From: Symsagittifera roscoffensis
Lineage: Eukaryota; Xenacoelomorpha; Acoela; Convolutidae
Length of the DNA: 64,000 nt
Reading direction: 5' to 3'
Assembly: GCF_963678635.1 (NCBI RefSeq)
Contig: NC_087070.1
Span: 496,001 to 560,000 of the forward strand
Below, piece after piece: positions 44,406 through 54,335 of the stretch (within the stretch, counting starts at the first letter, position 1; each line of letters begins with the position of its first letter). Under the pieces are notes generated by a model. It was not told the DNA's origin and ran no database searches. It saw only the letters and a program-made list of their open reading frames with translations. Both the position numbers and the translations under genes were made by a program.

Positions 44406-45975
44406 GTTTTTCCAGCCACTTGATAAACAACAAAGTGGCCGTTTGTTCTCATGTTGCCTAGTCTTTTCTGTGAATTTGCACAGATAGTTTTTGGCTCAGA
44501 AAAAAAATTTTAAAACTTTTTTTTATAATATAAAAACATGATGAAAAAACAAGATGAAAAAAAATTTAAAAAATAAAAATAAAATGACAAATTACTTTAT
44601 TTTCTATGCAAATTGGTTAGCCTTGTGAAGGTGTTGCGTCAATAATTGCAGAGTAAGCGTTATTACGCCCAGTGTTTTCCTCAGAGAGAGTTAGTGACTT
44701 GGAAATTTTCGCTTTTCAATAAATTTCATTAAACTTTTTGAAAAAAAACTTGCGTTCTGGAATTAGACTAAATCCTAATTTTTAAGAATGTTTTTGCTTT
44801 CCTTATGAACGAATAGACTATCTTGACAGTTTTGGCTTGGAAGCTATATCTTGTGTGAGCATTCGTGAACCTAACTTTCGAAAATGGATTTGTAATTGTT
44901 TTTTTTTGGTGCAGTAATTTTCCTTTCTATGTCAACCCATGATTTTTTTTGCTCTTCCAGTAATCGATTCGGAAATACTGATCTATTGGAATCAAAAAGA
45001 TCCGTTTTAAATCTTCGAAAAATTGTGAATACTTTTGCTGATCCTCAGGATCCCATAACAGCTTGCATTCAACAATCTCATGCTGCAAATCTAAACTTAA
45101 CTTTTTGAATTGTTTCCTCTTTTTTCTATCCTATCCAGTTTTTAGAAAAATTTTAGTGAGAATATTATCTTAGTGAGATTTTTGAAAGGAAAATCGATAA
45201 CAATTTGATCATACACTTTTGGTGCGAATTTCAATAATTAGAAGAATAAGTCAATCAAAGTGCTGCTATAATCTGTCACTCTTGATGGAAGGCAACCCGT
45301 TTTGTTTTCTAGCATGCCATTTCCTATCAATTTTCCTCAATTTTTGCCAAACTCAATAGAAGCCTTACAATAAATTCACCATAAACTAAGTCTTCAACCT
45401 CAGTTTTTAACAAAAAAAGCCATCCCAACGGTTTTGAAGACTTTCGAAGGTATCGATGGGTACCGAAGTTGGTGCAAGTTGTATACAAGATACTAGATTT
45501 TTCTGAATAATTCGATTTTTGTTGAGCACTGATATGAATTGATTATTGTCTTTTTCCCTTTAAAAACTTTCGTAAAATCTTGTCAACGATAAAGATGCAA
45601 ATATTTCCTCCTTGTTTAATTCTAGAGTGTTAAGAGAAGTTCGATTTTGAAAAACTTTCTGTCGGACCTTTTTTCGCCAGGTTTCAGTGGTAGGTCAAGA
45701 TTGGGCCATTTGCTCTATTTCTCTTCTTTTTTCAAGTTTTACAGCCAGCATCTAATTTTTTGTAAAAACTTTGAAACTTTTTAAAATTATTTCTTGCTGA
45801 CGGATTACTTTATTTTCTATGCAAATTGGTTTGCTTTGGGAAATTGTAGCGTCAATAATTGCGGATTAATCGTTATAACGCCTAGTGTTTTCCTCAGACA
45901 GAGTTAGTGACTTCGAAATTTTCGCTTTCCAATAAATTTCATTAAATTAAAAAAAAAATGTGCGTTCTGGAATTA

Positions 45976-46205
45976 GACTAAATCCTAATTTTCAAGAATG
46001 TTTTTGCTTTTCTTATAAACGAATAATTTATCTTGACAGTTTTGGCTTGGGAGCTATATCTTTTTTGTGCATCCTTGAATCTAACTTTCAAAAATTGTTG
46101 CGCAATTGTTTTTTTTGGTGCTGTAATTTTCATTTCAATGTCAACCCATGATGTTTTTTTGCTCTTCCAGTAATCGATTCGGAAATACTGATCTCTTGGA
46201 GTCAA
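45976..46205 (-). pseudogene. Array unit 4: terminal exon, partly open
   Basis: Frame 45978-46205 reads RDQYFRIDYWKSKKTSWVD, IEMKITAPKKTIAQQF and VRFKDAQKRYSSQAK. Upstream in the same sense (46206-46300) two stops interrupt the HEIVEC part. Compare unit 5, which is open across both. Confidence 0.4.
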
Positions 46206-47208
46206 AAAGATCAGTTTTCAATCTTCTAAAAATCGTTAAGACCTTTGCTGATCCTCAGGATCCCATAACTGCGTGCATTCAACAATCTCATGCTGCAAAT
46301 ATAAACTTAACTTTTGACTTTTTTCCTCTTTTTTCTATCCTATCCAGTTTTTAGAAGCCTTTTAGTGGGAGTATTAACTTGAGATTTTTAAAAAAAAAAT
46401 CAATACCAAACTGATCAGACACTTTTTGGTGCGAATTCCATCAATTAGAAGAATAAGTCAATCAAAGTGCTGCTATAATCTGTCACTCTTGATGGAAGGC
46501 AACCCGTTTTATTTTCTAGGATGCCATGTCTTATCAAATATACTCAATTTTGCCAAACTCAATAGTATGCTTACAATTAAATCACCACAAACTATGTCTT
46601 CAGTTTCAGTTCCTAGCAATTAGTCATCCCAACAGTTTGAAGACCTTCGAAGGTATCGTTGTGTACCGAAGTTGGTGGAAGTTGCATACAGGATGCTAGA
46701 TTTTTCTGGGTTATATGATTTTTAATGAGCACTGAAATGAATCGATTATTGTCTTTTTACCTATAGTAACTTTCATAAAATCCGGTTGATGACATAGATG
46801 CTAATATCTTCTCCTCGTTTAGTTCTAGCCAGTTTAGAGAAAATTGTATGCTCGATTTTGAAAGAAACATTTTCTGTCAGACTTTTTTTGCCAGGTTTCA
46901 GTGATAGGTCAAGATTGGGCCATTTGCTCTATTTATCTTCTTTTTTCAAGTTTCTCAGCCAGTATCTAATTTTTGTAAAAAGTTGATTAGTTTTTGAATT
47001 CTGTTTCCTGCTGAGGAATTACTTTATTTTCTATGCAAATTGATCTGCTTTGTGCAAGTGTAGCGTCAATAATTGAGGTTTAATCATTATAACGCCCAGT
47101 GTCCTCCTCAGTCAGAGTTAGTGACTTGCAAAATTTCGCTTTTTATTTCATTGCTTTAAATTTTTTGAAAAAAAGTTCGCGTTCTGGAATTAGATTAAAC
47201 CCTATTTT

Positions 47209-47506
47209 CTAAGAATTTTGTTGCTTTTTTATGAACGAATATATTTTCTTGACAGTTTTGCCTTGGGAACTATATTTTTTCCGTGCATCCGTGAATCTAA
47301 TATCAAAAAATGATGAGTAATTGTTTTTTTTTGCTGTAATTTTCATTTCAATGTCAACCCATGATGTTTTGTTGCTCTTCGAGTAATCGATTTGGAAAAA
47401 TTGATCTATTGGAATCAAAAAGTTCCGTTTTGAATCTTCTAAAAATCTTGAAGACCTTTGCTGATCCTCAGGATCCCATAACTGCGTGCATTCAACAATC
47501 TCATGC
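47209..47506 (-). CDS. Array unit 5: intact terminal exon frame
   Basis: After an acceptor ATATTTGCAG the minus strand is open for about 99 codons to a stop, with HEIVECTQLWDPEDQQR, IPIDQFFQIDY, KTSWVDIEMKITA and FTDARKKYSSQGK. Units 2-4 and 8 encode the same motifs but with frameshifts (A-run length in the KSKK part) or stops, so unit 5 is the best-preserved copy of this exon. About 180 bp later is the unit's AATAAA. No family is recognised; it could be one exon of a nematode-type lineage-specific gene. Confidence 0.4.
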
Positions 47507-47964
47507 TGCAAATATAAACTTAACTTTTGACTTGTTTCCTCTTTTTTCTATCCTATCCAGTTTTTAGAAGTCTTTTAGTGAGAATATTATCTTGAGATTT
47601 TTGAAAGAAAAATCGATACCTAATTGATCAGATACTTTTGGTGCGAATTTCAATTATTAGTGCTGGAATTAGACTAAACCCTATTTTCTAAAAAAAATTT
47701 GCCTTTTTTATGGACGAATAGATTTTCTTGACGGTTTTGCCTTGGGAACTATATCTTTTCCGTTCATCCGTGAATCTAACTTTCAAAAATTGATGTGTAA
47801 TTGTTTTTTTTTGATGCTGTAATTTTCATTTGTTTCCTCTATATCTATGTCTTTGTTAACAAATTAACCTGTGTAACATTTTATTGTCATGTGGTTTTTT
47901 CCTCCACTGAAAATAATTATGTTTCTGGAGCCTTTTTCTCCTTTCTTTTTTAAAAAAATTTCAG

Positions 47965-48029
47965 CGAAAGTAGCAGCAGTGATTTGTTAGAAATCACCAT
48001 GGGCAATGCGGAACTCGCACAAACTAGAG
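47965..48029 (+). CDS. 65-nt conserved exon, copy 1 (partner exon lost)
   Basis: Bounded by AAATTTCAG and G|GTGTTTTC. The frame reads ESSSSDLLEITMGNAELAQTR. The following acceptor TTTTCCAATTTTAG at 48200-48213 is present, but the second exon is replaced by the palindromic retrotransposon insert starting at 48214. See 49566-49865 for the intact arrangement. Confidence 0.4.
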
Positions 48030-48213
48030 GTGTTTTCATCTGTCTTTTTTAATATTAGTTTGTTTTGCATTCATACGAATACTGCAAAATTTACTTGTGT
48101 GACACGTATAAAACTCTTTCATTCCATTTTCTTGCATTTTCCGCCCAACCCTTGCCTCCTTCTTTGATTTTGTTTCATCTATTTTCTATTTTCCCAATAT
48201 TTTTCCAATTTTA

Positions 48214-48958
48214 GTACAGAACGTCGTTTTCAAGTATGAGTCGATTAAATTGCTTCGCATATTTCTTCTTTCGACTGTTTTCGTACGTGAGGTTTGGAAC
48301 TTGTTCATTCCGTATCCAGTTCTTCACATCTTCGATATCAGGATCCTTTTCTTGTTCATTTTTCGGATTGAGAACTTCGTGACTCAAATTCAGGTCATGA
48401 AAAATGTCAGCAGGATCAGGATAGCCAACTGCGGCAATTAGTGGTCCTGATAGTCGGACGAAGTTTTGTGGTTGGATGATATTGCTATTTTCTTGCGTGC
48501 TGAGCTCTCGCATAACGTTTTCATAGAGTCCTAATTCAATCAATTGTGTTCTTAGATTATCGTCAATTGTCTTCTTTTCGGGGAAAAAGTCCTCCATTGA
48601 TTGGATCAGGTTGAGGGATGCATCAGGTACTTAATTGAGAGATGCATCAGATTCAAATCGACACGACAGCTAAAGTACCTGATGCATCTCTCAACCTGAT
48701 CCAATCAATGGAGGACTTTTTCCCCGAAAAGAAGACAATTGACGATAATCTAAGAACACAATTGATTGAATTAGGACTCTATGAAAACGTTATGCGAGAG
48801 CTCCGCACGCAAGAAAATAGCAATATCATCCAACCACAAAACTTCGTCAGACTATCAGGACCACTAATTGCCGCAGTTGGCTATCCTGATCCTGCTGACA
48901 TTTTTCATGACCTGAATTTGAGTCACGAAGTTCTCAATCCGAAAAATGAACAAGAAAA
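48214..48958. mobile_element. Palindromic retrotransposon pol fragment
   Basis: The left part, read on the minus strand (48597-48214), encodes EDFFPEKKTIDDNLRTQ ... DPDIEDVKNWIRNEQVP ... KYAKQFNRLILENDVLY, which resembles the segment between RNase H and integrase in Ty3/gypsy pol. The right part (from 48666) repeats the first two thirds in opposite orientation. Arms are 48347-48632 and 48673-48958, 286 bp each with a single difference noted, around a 40-bp spacer. The insert starts exactly at a TTTTAG acceptor and ends at the first base of the next array unit. Confidence 0.65.
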
Positions 48959-49565
48959 ACTTTCTGTCGGACCCCTTTTTTTGCCAGGTTTCAGTGGTAG
49001 GTCAAGATTGGGCCATTTGCTCTATTTCTCTTCTTTTTTCAAGTTTTACAGCCAGCATCTAATTTTTTGTAGAAACTTTGAAACGTTTTAAAATAATTTC
49101 CTGCTGACGGATTACTTAATTGGTTTGCTTTGTGAAAGTGTAGCGTCAATTATTGCGTTTTAATCGTTATAACGTCCAGTTTCCTCCTCAGTCAGAGCTG
49201 ATGACTTGAAAAGTTTCGCTTTTTGTTTCATTTCCTTACGTTTTTTGAAAAAGTTCGCGTGCTGAAATTAGACTAAACCCTATTTTCTAAAAAAAATTTT
49301 GCTTTTTTTATGGACGAATAGATTTTCTTGACGGTTTTGCCTTGGGAACTATATCTTTTCCGTTCATCCGTGAACCTAACTTTCAAAAATTGATGTGTAA
49401 TTGTTTTTTTTTTGATGCTGTAATTTTCATTTGTTTCCTCTATATCTATGTCTTTGTTAACAAATTAACCTGTGTAACATTTTATTGTCATGTGGTTTTT
49501 TCCTCCACTGAAAATAATTATGTTTCTGGAGCCTTTTTCTCCTTTCTTTTTTAAAAAAATTTCAG

Positions 49566-49865
49566 CGAAAGTAGCAGCAGTGATTTGTTAGAAATCACCA
49601 TGGGCAATGCGGAACTCGCACAAACTAGAGGTGGTTTCATCTGTCTTTTTTAATATTAGTTTGTTTTGCATTCATACGAATACTGCAAAATTTACTTGTG
49701 TGACACGTATAAAACTCTTTCATTCCATTTTCTTGCATTTTCCGCCCAACCCTTGCCTCCTTCTTTGATTTTGTTTTATCTATTTTCTATTTTCCCAATA
49801 TTTTTCCAATTTTAGTATCTTTAATTGAAAATCCTACAGCAGTGCAGAAATCACGCAAGCACTGA
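49566..49865 (+). CDS. Two-exon plus-strand gene end, copy 2
   Basis: Exon 49566-49630 (TTTCAG acceptor, GTGGTT donor) and exon 49816-49865 (TTTTAG acceptor, TGA stop) join in phase 1. Encoded end: ESSSSDLLEITMGNAELAQTR, then VSLIENPTAVQKSRKH. The same pair occurs at 52818-52882 with 53068-53117, and the first exon also at 47965-48029. It lies on the strand opposite to the surrounding gene array, so it may be an exon captured from another gene. Upstream exons were not found. Confidence 0.4.
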
Positions 49866-50191
49866 AGACTAAAAAAAGCAATTTCTATAGCTTTTAACGC
49901 GAATTTACAAATTTTTACATATTGATGCACACGAAGCAGCGCGGAAGTCGCATTAATGAATTTTGGTTTTTTTGAAAAGACTACATAGATTGTTTTTTTT
50001 ATTAAATAATTCAGCAGCAGCGCGGAAATCACACTTATTGACCAATGGTTTAATGAGAAAATTGTTTTTTTTTGGTTGCTCAAAAGTCCTGCATGAGAAA
50101 CAACTGAGAAAAAACTCAAAAAACTTATAGAAAAATAAAAGATGCAAAAAAAAGCAAAAAAACGGATGTTGTCTCCGTTTACCTTAATCAT
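49787..50191 (-). other. Long minus-strand frame, doubtful coding
   Basis: A 134-codon frame rich in Phe, Ser, Lys and Ile; in the duplicate (53039-53442) it is broken by one T-run indel. It overlaps the plus-strand second exon. Three short degenerate repeats of GCAG(C/T)GCGGAA(A/G)TC lie at about 49842, 49937 and 50015. I read it as noncoding, but note the length. Confidence 0.2.
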
Positions 50192-50292
50192 TTTGATCTA
50201 ACTAGAGTAATAACAGAAAGTTACTTCGTTTATTTTGAAACAAACAACACTACCGACTTTGGGTCTGAATATCATTTCAAAAGCTCAATTTT

Positions 50293-50529
50293 TCATATCA
50301 AGTCATTCTCTTTTTTTCTGTCACAGTTTAACAGGCGACACACTTTTCCTTTCAATGTCCAATCAATAGGACGGTTTTTTGTTTTCACTGAAATCTCCTG
50401 CCTTGCTGTCATGACGATAGTCGGTGTATACAAGTTTTTTTGGTCTAACAGCATCAAACGTGTAAATTCAACAACCGCATCAAGTCGCATAAACTTTATT
50501 TCCCGTTGTTTTTTAACATGTTCAAGCAC
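50293..50529 (-). CDS. Hypothetical minus-strand frame in the chimeric unit
   Basis: Open for 78 codons, with a TATTAG acceptor just upstream of the first ATG: REIKFMRLDAVVEFTRLMLL, NLYTPTIVMTARQEISVK, IDWTLKGKVCRLLNCDRK. The duplicate at about 53545-53780 keeps much of the peptide (LDAVDEFTRLML) but has frameshifts. Balanced composition and residue conservation suggest a real former exon. Family unknown. Confidence 0.35.
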   Translation of the reverse strand: MLEHVKKQREIKFMRLDAVVEFTRLMLLDQKNLYTPTIVMTARQEISVKTKNRPIDWTLKGKVCRLLNCDRKKENDLI

Positions 50530-51817
50530 TAATACAATGCAACCTATGCGTGTTTATTATGCTAGTCGATGGTAGTAATCTGTAATTCAATTTGTGCCCT
50601 CCCTATTGGCAAGTATTTTTTATCGTTTGACTACACTGAATAGAGGCAAAAACAGCAGAGTAATATCGAGATTTTAATCAAAATTTTTAATATTTTATTT
50701 TATATTTGACCAAAAAAAATTGACTCAATCGAGATTAAACAATTTTTTGAATCAAAAAAGTTGTGACTTCAAAGTGATTCGTTAAACGAAGAAAAGTCAA
50801 ACTAAAACTATTTCACTGATATCAGCTCGATAAATAATGGATTAAATCAGATTGACTAAGAAAGTCAAGTTTTTTGACCAGTTTTCAAATTTTTTCATTG
50901 TGAGTCTTACATCTTTTTTCCCATTTATTTGATTGGATAAGCTTTGAGGTAACATCACTCGATCGGCAATTTTGAGCGGAAGAAAAAGCAGATAAGCAAC
51001 AAAGTGGTCGTTTCTTTTCATGTTGCCTAGTCCTTTCTGTATATTTGCACAGATAGTTTTTGGCTCAGAAAAAAATTTTAAAAACTTTTTTTTAATATAA
51101 AAATATGATGAAAAAACAAGATGAAAAAAATAAAAACAAAATGACGAATTACTTTATTTTCTATGCAGACTGGTTTCCTTTGTGAAGGTGTTGCGTCAAT
51201 AATTGCAGATTAATCGTTATAACGCCCAGTGTTTTCCTCAGTCAGAGTTAGTGACTGGGAAATTTTCGCTTTTCAATAAATTTCATTAAACTTTTCGAAA
51301 AAAAAAATGCGTTCTGGAATTAGACAAAATTCTAATTTTTAAGTTGTTTTTGCTTTTCTTATGAACGAATAGACTATCTTGACAGTTTTGGCTTGGGAGC
51401 TATATCTTTTTTGAGCATCCGTGAACCTAACTTTCGAAAAAGGATGTGTAATTGTTTTTTTTTGGTGCAGTAATTTTCCTTTCTATGTCAACCCATGATT
51501 TTTTTTGCTCTTCCAGTAATCGATTTGGAAATACTGATTTATTGGAATCAAAAAGATTCGTTTTAAATCTTCGAAAAATTGTGAAGACCTTTGCTGATCC
51601 TCAGGATCCCATAACTGCGTGCATTCAACAATCACATGCTGCAATATAAACTTAACATTTGACTTGTTTCCTCTTTTTTCTATCCTATCCAGTTTTTAGA
51701 AGCCTTTTAGTGGGAGTATTAACTTGAGATTTTCGAAAAAAAAATCGATACCAAACTGATCAGACACTTTTTGGTGCCAACTGCAATAATTAGAAGAAAA
51801 AGTCAATCAAAATGCTG

Positions 51818-52084
51818 CTATAATCTGTCACTCTTGATGGAAGGCAAACCGTTTTGTTTTCTAGCATGCCAAGTCCTATCTAATATACTCAATTTTGCCA
51901 AACTCAAAAGGATGCTTACAATTAAATCACCACAAACTAAGTCTTCAGTTTCAGTTCCTAGCAATAAGCCATCCGAACAGTTTTGAAGACTTTCGAAGGT
52001 ATCGTTGTGTACGGAAATGGGTGGAAGTTGTTTACAGGATACTAGATTTTTCCGGGTTATTTGATTTTTAATGAGCACTGACAT
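51818..52084 (-). pseudogene. Array unit 8: LPPISV block
   Basis: Open for 88 codons: KQLPPISVHNDTFESLQNC, LLLGTETEDLVCGDLIV, LAKLSILDRTWHARKQNG, LPSIKSDRL. It is the only unit in which the RTWHAR codon is a sense TGG; others have a stop there. No start codon context or partner exon confirms function. Confidence 0.35.
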
Positions 52085-52817
52085 GAATTGACTTTTGCCT
52101 TTTTCCCTTTAGTAATTTTTGTAAAGTCCCGTTGATGACATAGATGCCAATATCTCCTCCTCGTTTAGTCCTAGCGAGTTTAGAGAAGTTCGTATGCTCG
52201 ATTTTGAAAAACTTTCTGTCGGACCCCTTTTTTTGCCAGGTTTCAGTGGTAGGTCAAGATTGGGCCATTTGCTCTATTTCTCTTCTTTTTTCAAGTTTTA
52301 CAGCCAGCATCTAATTTTTTGTAGAAACTTTGAAACGTTTTAAAATAATTTCCTGCTGACGGATTACTTAATTGGTTTGCTTTGTGAAAGTGTAGCGTCA
52401 ATTATTGCGTTTTAATCGTTATAACGTCCAGTGTCCTCCTCAGTCAGAGCTGATGACTTGAAAAGTTTCGCTTTTTGTTTCATTTCCTTACGTTTTTTGA
52501 AAAAAGTTCGCGTGCTGAAATTAGACTAAACCCTATTTTCTAAAAAAAATTTTGCTTTTTTTATGGACGAATAGATTTTCTTGACGGTTTTGCCTTGGGA
52601 ACTATATCTTTTCCGTTCATCCGTGAACCTAACTTTCAAAAATTGATGTGTAATTGTTTTTTTTTGATGCTGTAATTTTCATTTGTTTCCTCTATATCTA
52701 TGTCTTTGTTAACAAATTAACCTGTGTAACATTTTATTGTCATGTGGTTTTTTCCTCCACTGAAAATAATTATGTTTCTGGAGCCTTTTTCTCCTTTCTT
52801 TTTTAAAAAAATTTCAG

Positions 52818-53117
52818 CGAAAGTAGCAGCAGTGATTTGTTAGAAATCACCATGGGCAATGCGGAACTCGCACAAACTAGAGGTGGTTTCATCTCTCTTT
52901 TTTAATATTAGTTTGTTTTGCATTCATACGAATACTGCAAAATTTACTTGTGTGACACGTATAAAACTCTTTCATTCCATTTTCTTGCATTTTCCGCCCA
53001 ACCCTTGCCTCCTTCTTTGATTTTGTTTCATCTATTTTCTATTTTCCCAATATTTTTCCAATTTTAGTATCTTTAATTGAAAATCCTACAGCAGTGCAGA
53101 AATCACGCAAGCACTGA
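52818..53117 (+). CDS. Two-exon plus-strand gene end, copy 3
   Basis: Exons 52818-52882 and 53068-53117, with the same splice sites, phase and peptide as the copy at 49566-49865. It belongs to the duplicated block 52207-53890. Confidence 0.4.
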
Positions 53118-54335
53118 AGACTAAAAAAAGCAATTTCTATAGCCTTTAACGCGAATTTACAAATTTTTACATATTGATGCACACGAAGCAGCGCGGAAGT
53201 CGCATTAATGAATTTTGGTTTTTTTGAAAAGACTACATAGATTGTTTTTTTATTAAATAATTCAGCAGCAGCGCGGAAATCACACTTATTGACCAATGGT
53301 TTAATGAGAAAATTGTTTTTTTTTGGTTGCTCAAAAGTCCTGCATGAGAAACAACTGAGAAAAAACTCAAAAAATTTATAGAAAAATAAAAGATGCAAAA
53401 AAAAGCAAAAAAACGGATGTTGTCTCCGTTTACCTTAATCATTTTGATCTAACTAGAGTAATAACAGAAAGTTACTTCGTTTATTTTGAAACAAACAAAA
53501 CTACCGACTTTGGTTCCGAATATCGTTTCAAAAGCTTAATTTTTCAAATCAAGTCATTCTGTATTTTTCTGTCACAGTTTAACAGGCGACACACTTTTCC
53601 GTTCAATGTCCAGTCAATAGGACGGTTTTTTGTTTTCAGGGGAATCCCCTGCCTTGCTGTCATGACGACAGTCGATGTACTCACGTTTTTTTGGTCTAAC
53701 AAGCATTAAACGTGTAAATTCATCAACCGCATCAAGTTGCTAATTTTTGTTTCCCGTTGTTTTTCAACATCGTCAAGCACTAATACAATGCAATCTATGC
53801 GTGTTTATAATCCTAGTCGATGGTAGTAATCTGTAATCGAGTTTGTGTCCTCCCTATTGGCAAGTATTTTTTTATCATTTGACTACACTGAAAATTAGCA
53901 AAAATAGCTGAGCGTATTATCGAGATTTTGATCAAAAAGTTTTAACTTTTTATTTTATATTTGACCGAAGAAAATTAACAAAAATTAAGATGAATCACAA
54001 AAAATATTGCATCATAGTGATTCGTTGAACGAAGAAAAGTCAAACTAAATCTATTTTACTGATATCAGCTCGATGAATAATGGATTAAACCAGATTGATT
54101 AAAAAAGTCAAAAATGTTTTGGCCAGTTTTTAAATTTTTTCATCATGAATTTTACATCCTTTTTCCCATTTCTTTGAAATTTTCATTGCAGCTCGTCCAG
54201 AATTGGTTGAGCTTTAAGGTAGCATCACTCAGTCGGCAAATTTGAGCGGAAGAAAAGGCAGATAAACAACAAAGTGGCCGTTTGCTGTCATTTTGCCTAG
54301 TCGTTCCTGTATATTTGCACAAATAGTTTTTGGCT

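Larger units (their letters stand above)
48958..53890. repeat. 3.25-kb direct duplication within the array
   Basis: The block from ACTTTCTGTCGGACCCC at 48958 recurs at 52207; similarity continues past 50560/53810, with rising divergence to about 50640/53890. It includes the lost AATAAA block, the two-exon plus-strand gene end and the minus-strand frame at 50293-50529. The duplicated segment therefore spans one chimeric unit plus one standard unit (51146-52206). Confidence 0.8.
42416..54335 (-). repeat. Decaying tandem array of minus-strand gene copies
   Basis: Nine units can be traced: about 42416-43170, 43249-44500, 44589-45745, 45795-46985, 47015-47660, 47661-48213, 48958-51075, 51146-52206 and 52207-54335. 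On the minus strand a complete unit reads: a block with WPN(V/L)DL and LKPGKK, a block with LPPISVHNDTFESLQNC, a block with HEIVEC and WVDIEMKIT preceded by a TTTGCAG acceptor, then a stop and a conserved AATAAA. Spacing between intact AATAAA sites is 820-1333 bp. Units differ by indels and stops, so most are pseudogenes. I do not recognise the encoded protein. Confidence 0.7.

Noticed and set aside
42416-54335. Plus-strand frames such as 43558-43770 and 44896-45108 as genes
   Set aside because: They are opposite to the minus-strand blocks that hold the conserved residues, splice acceptors and AATAAA; their own starts lie in poly-T runs.
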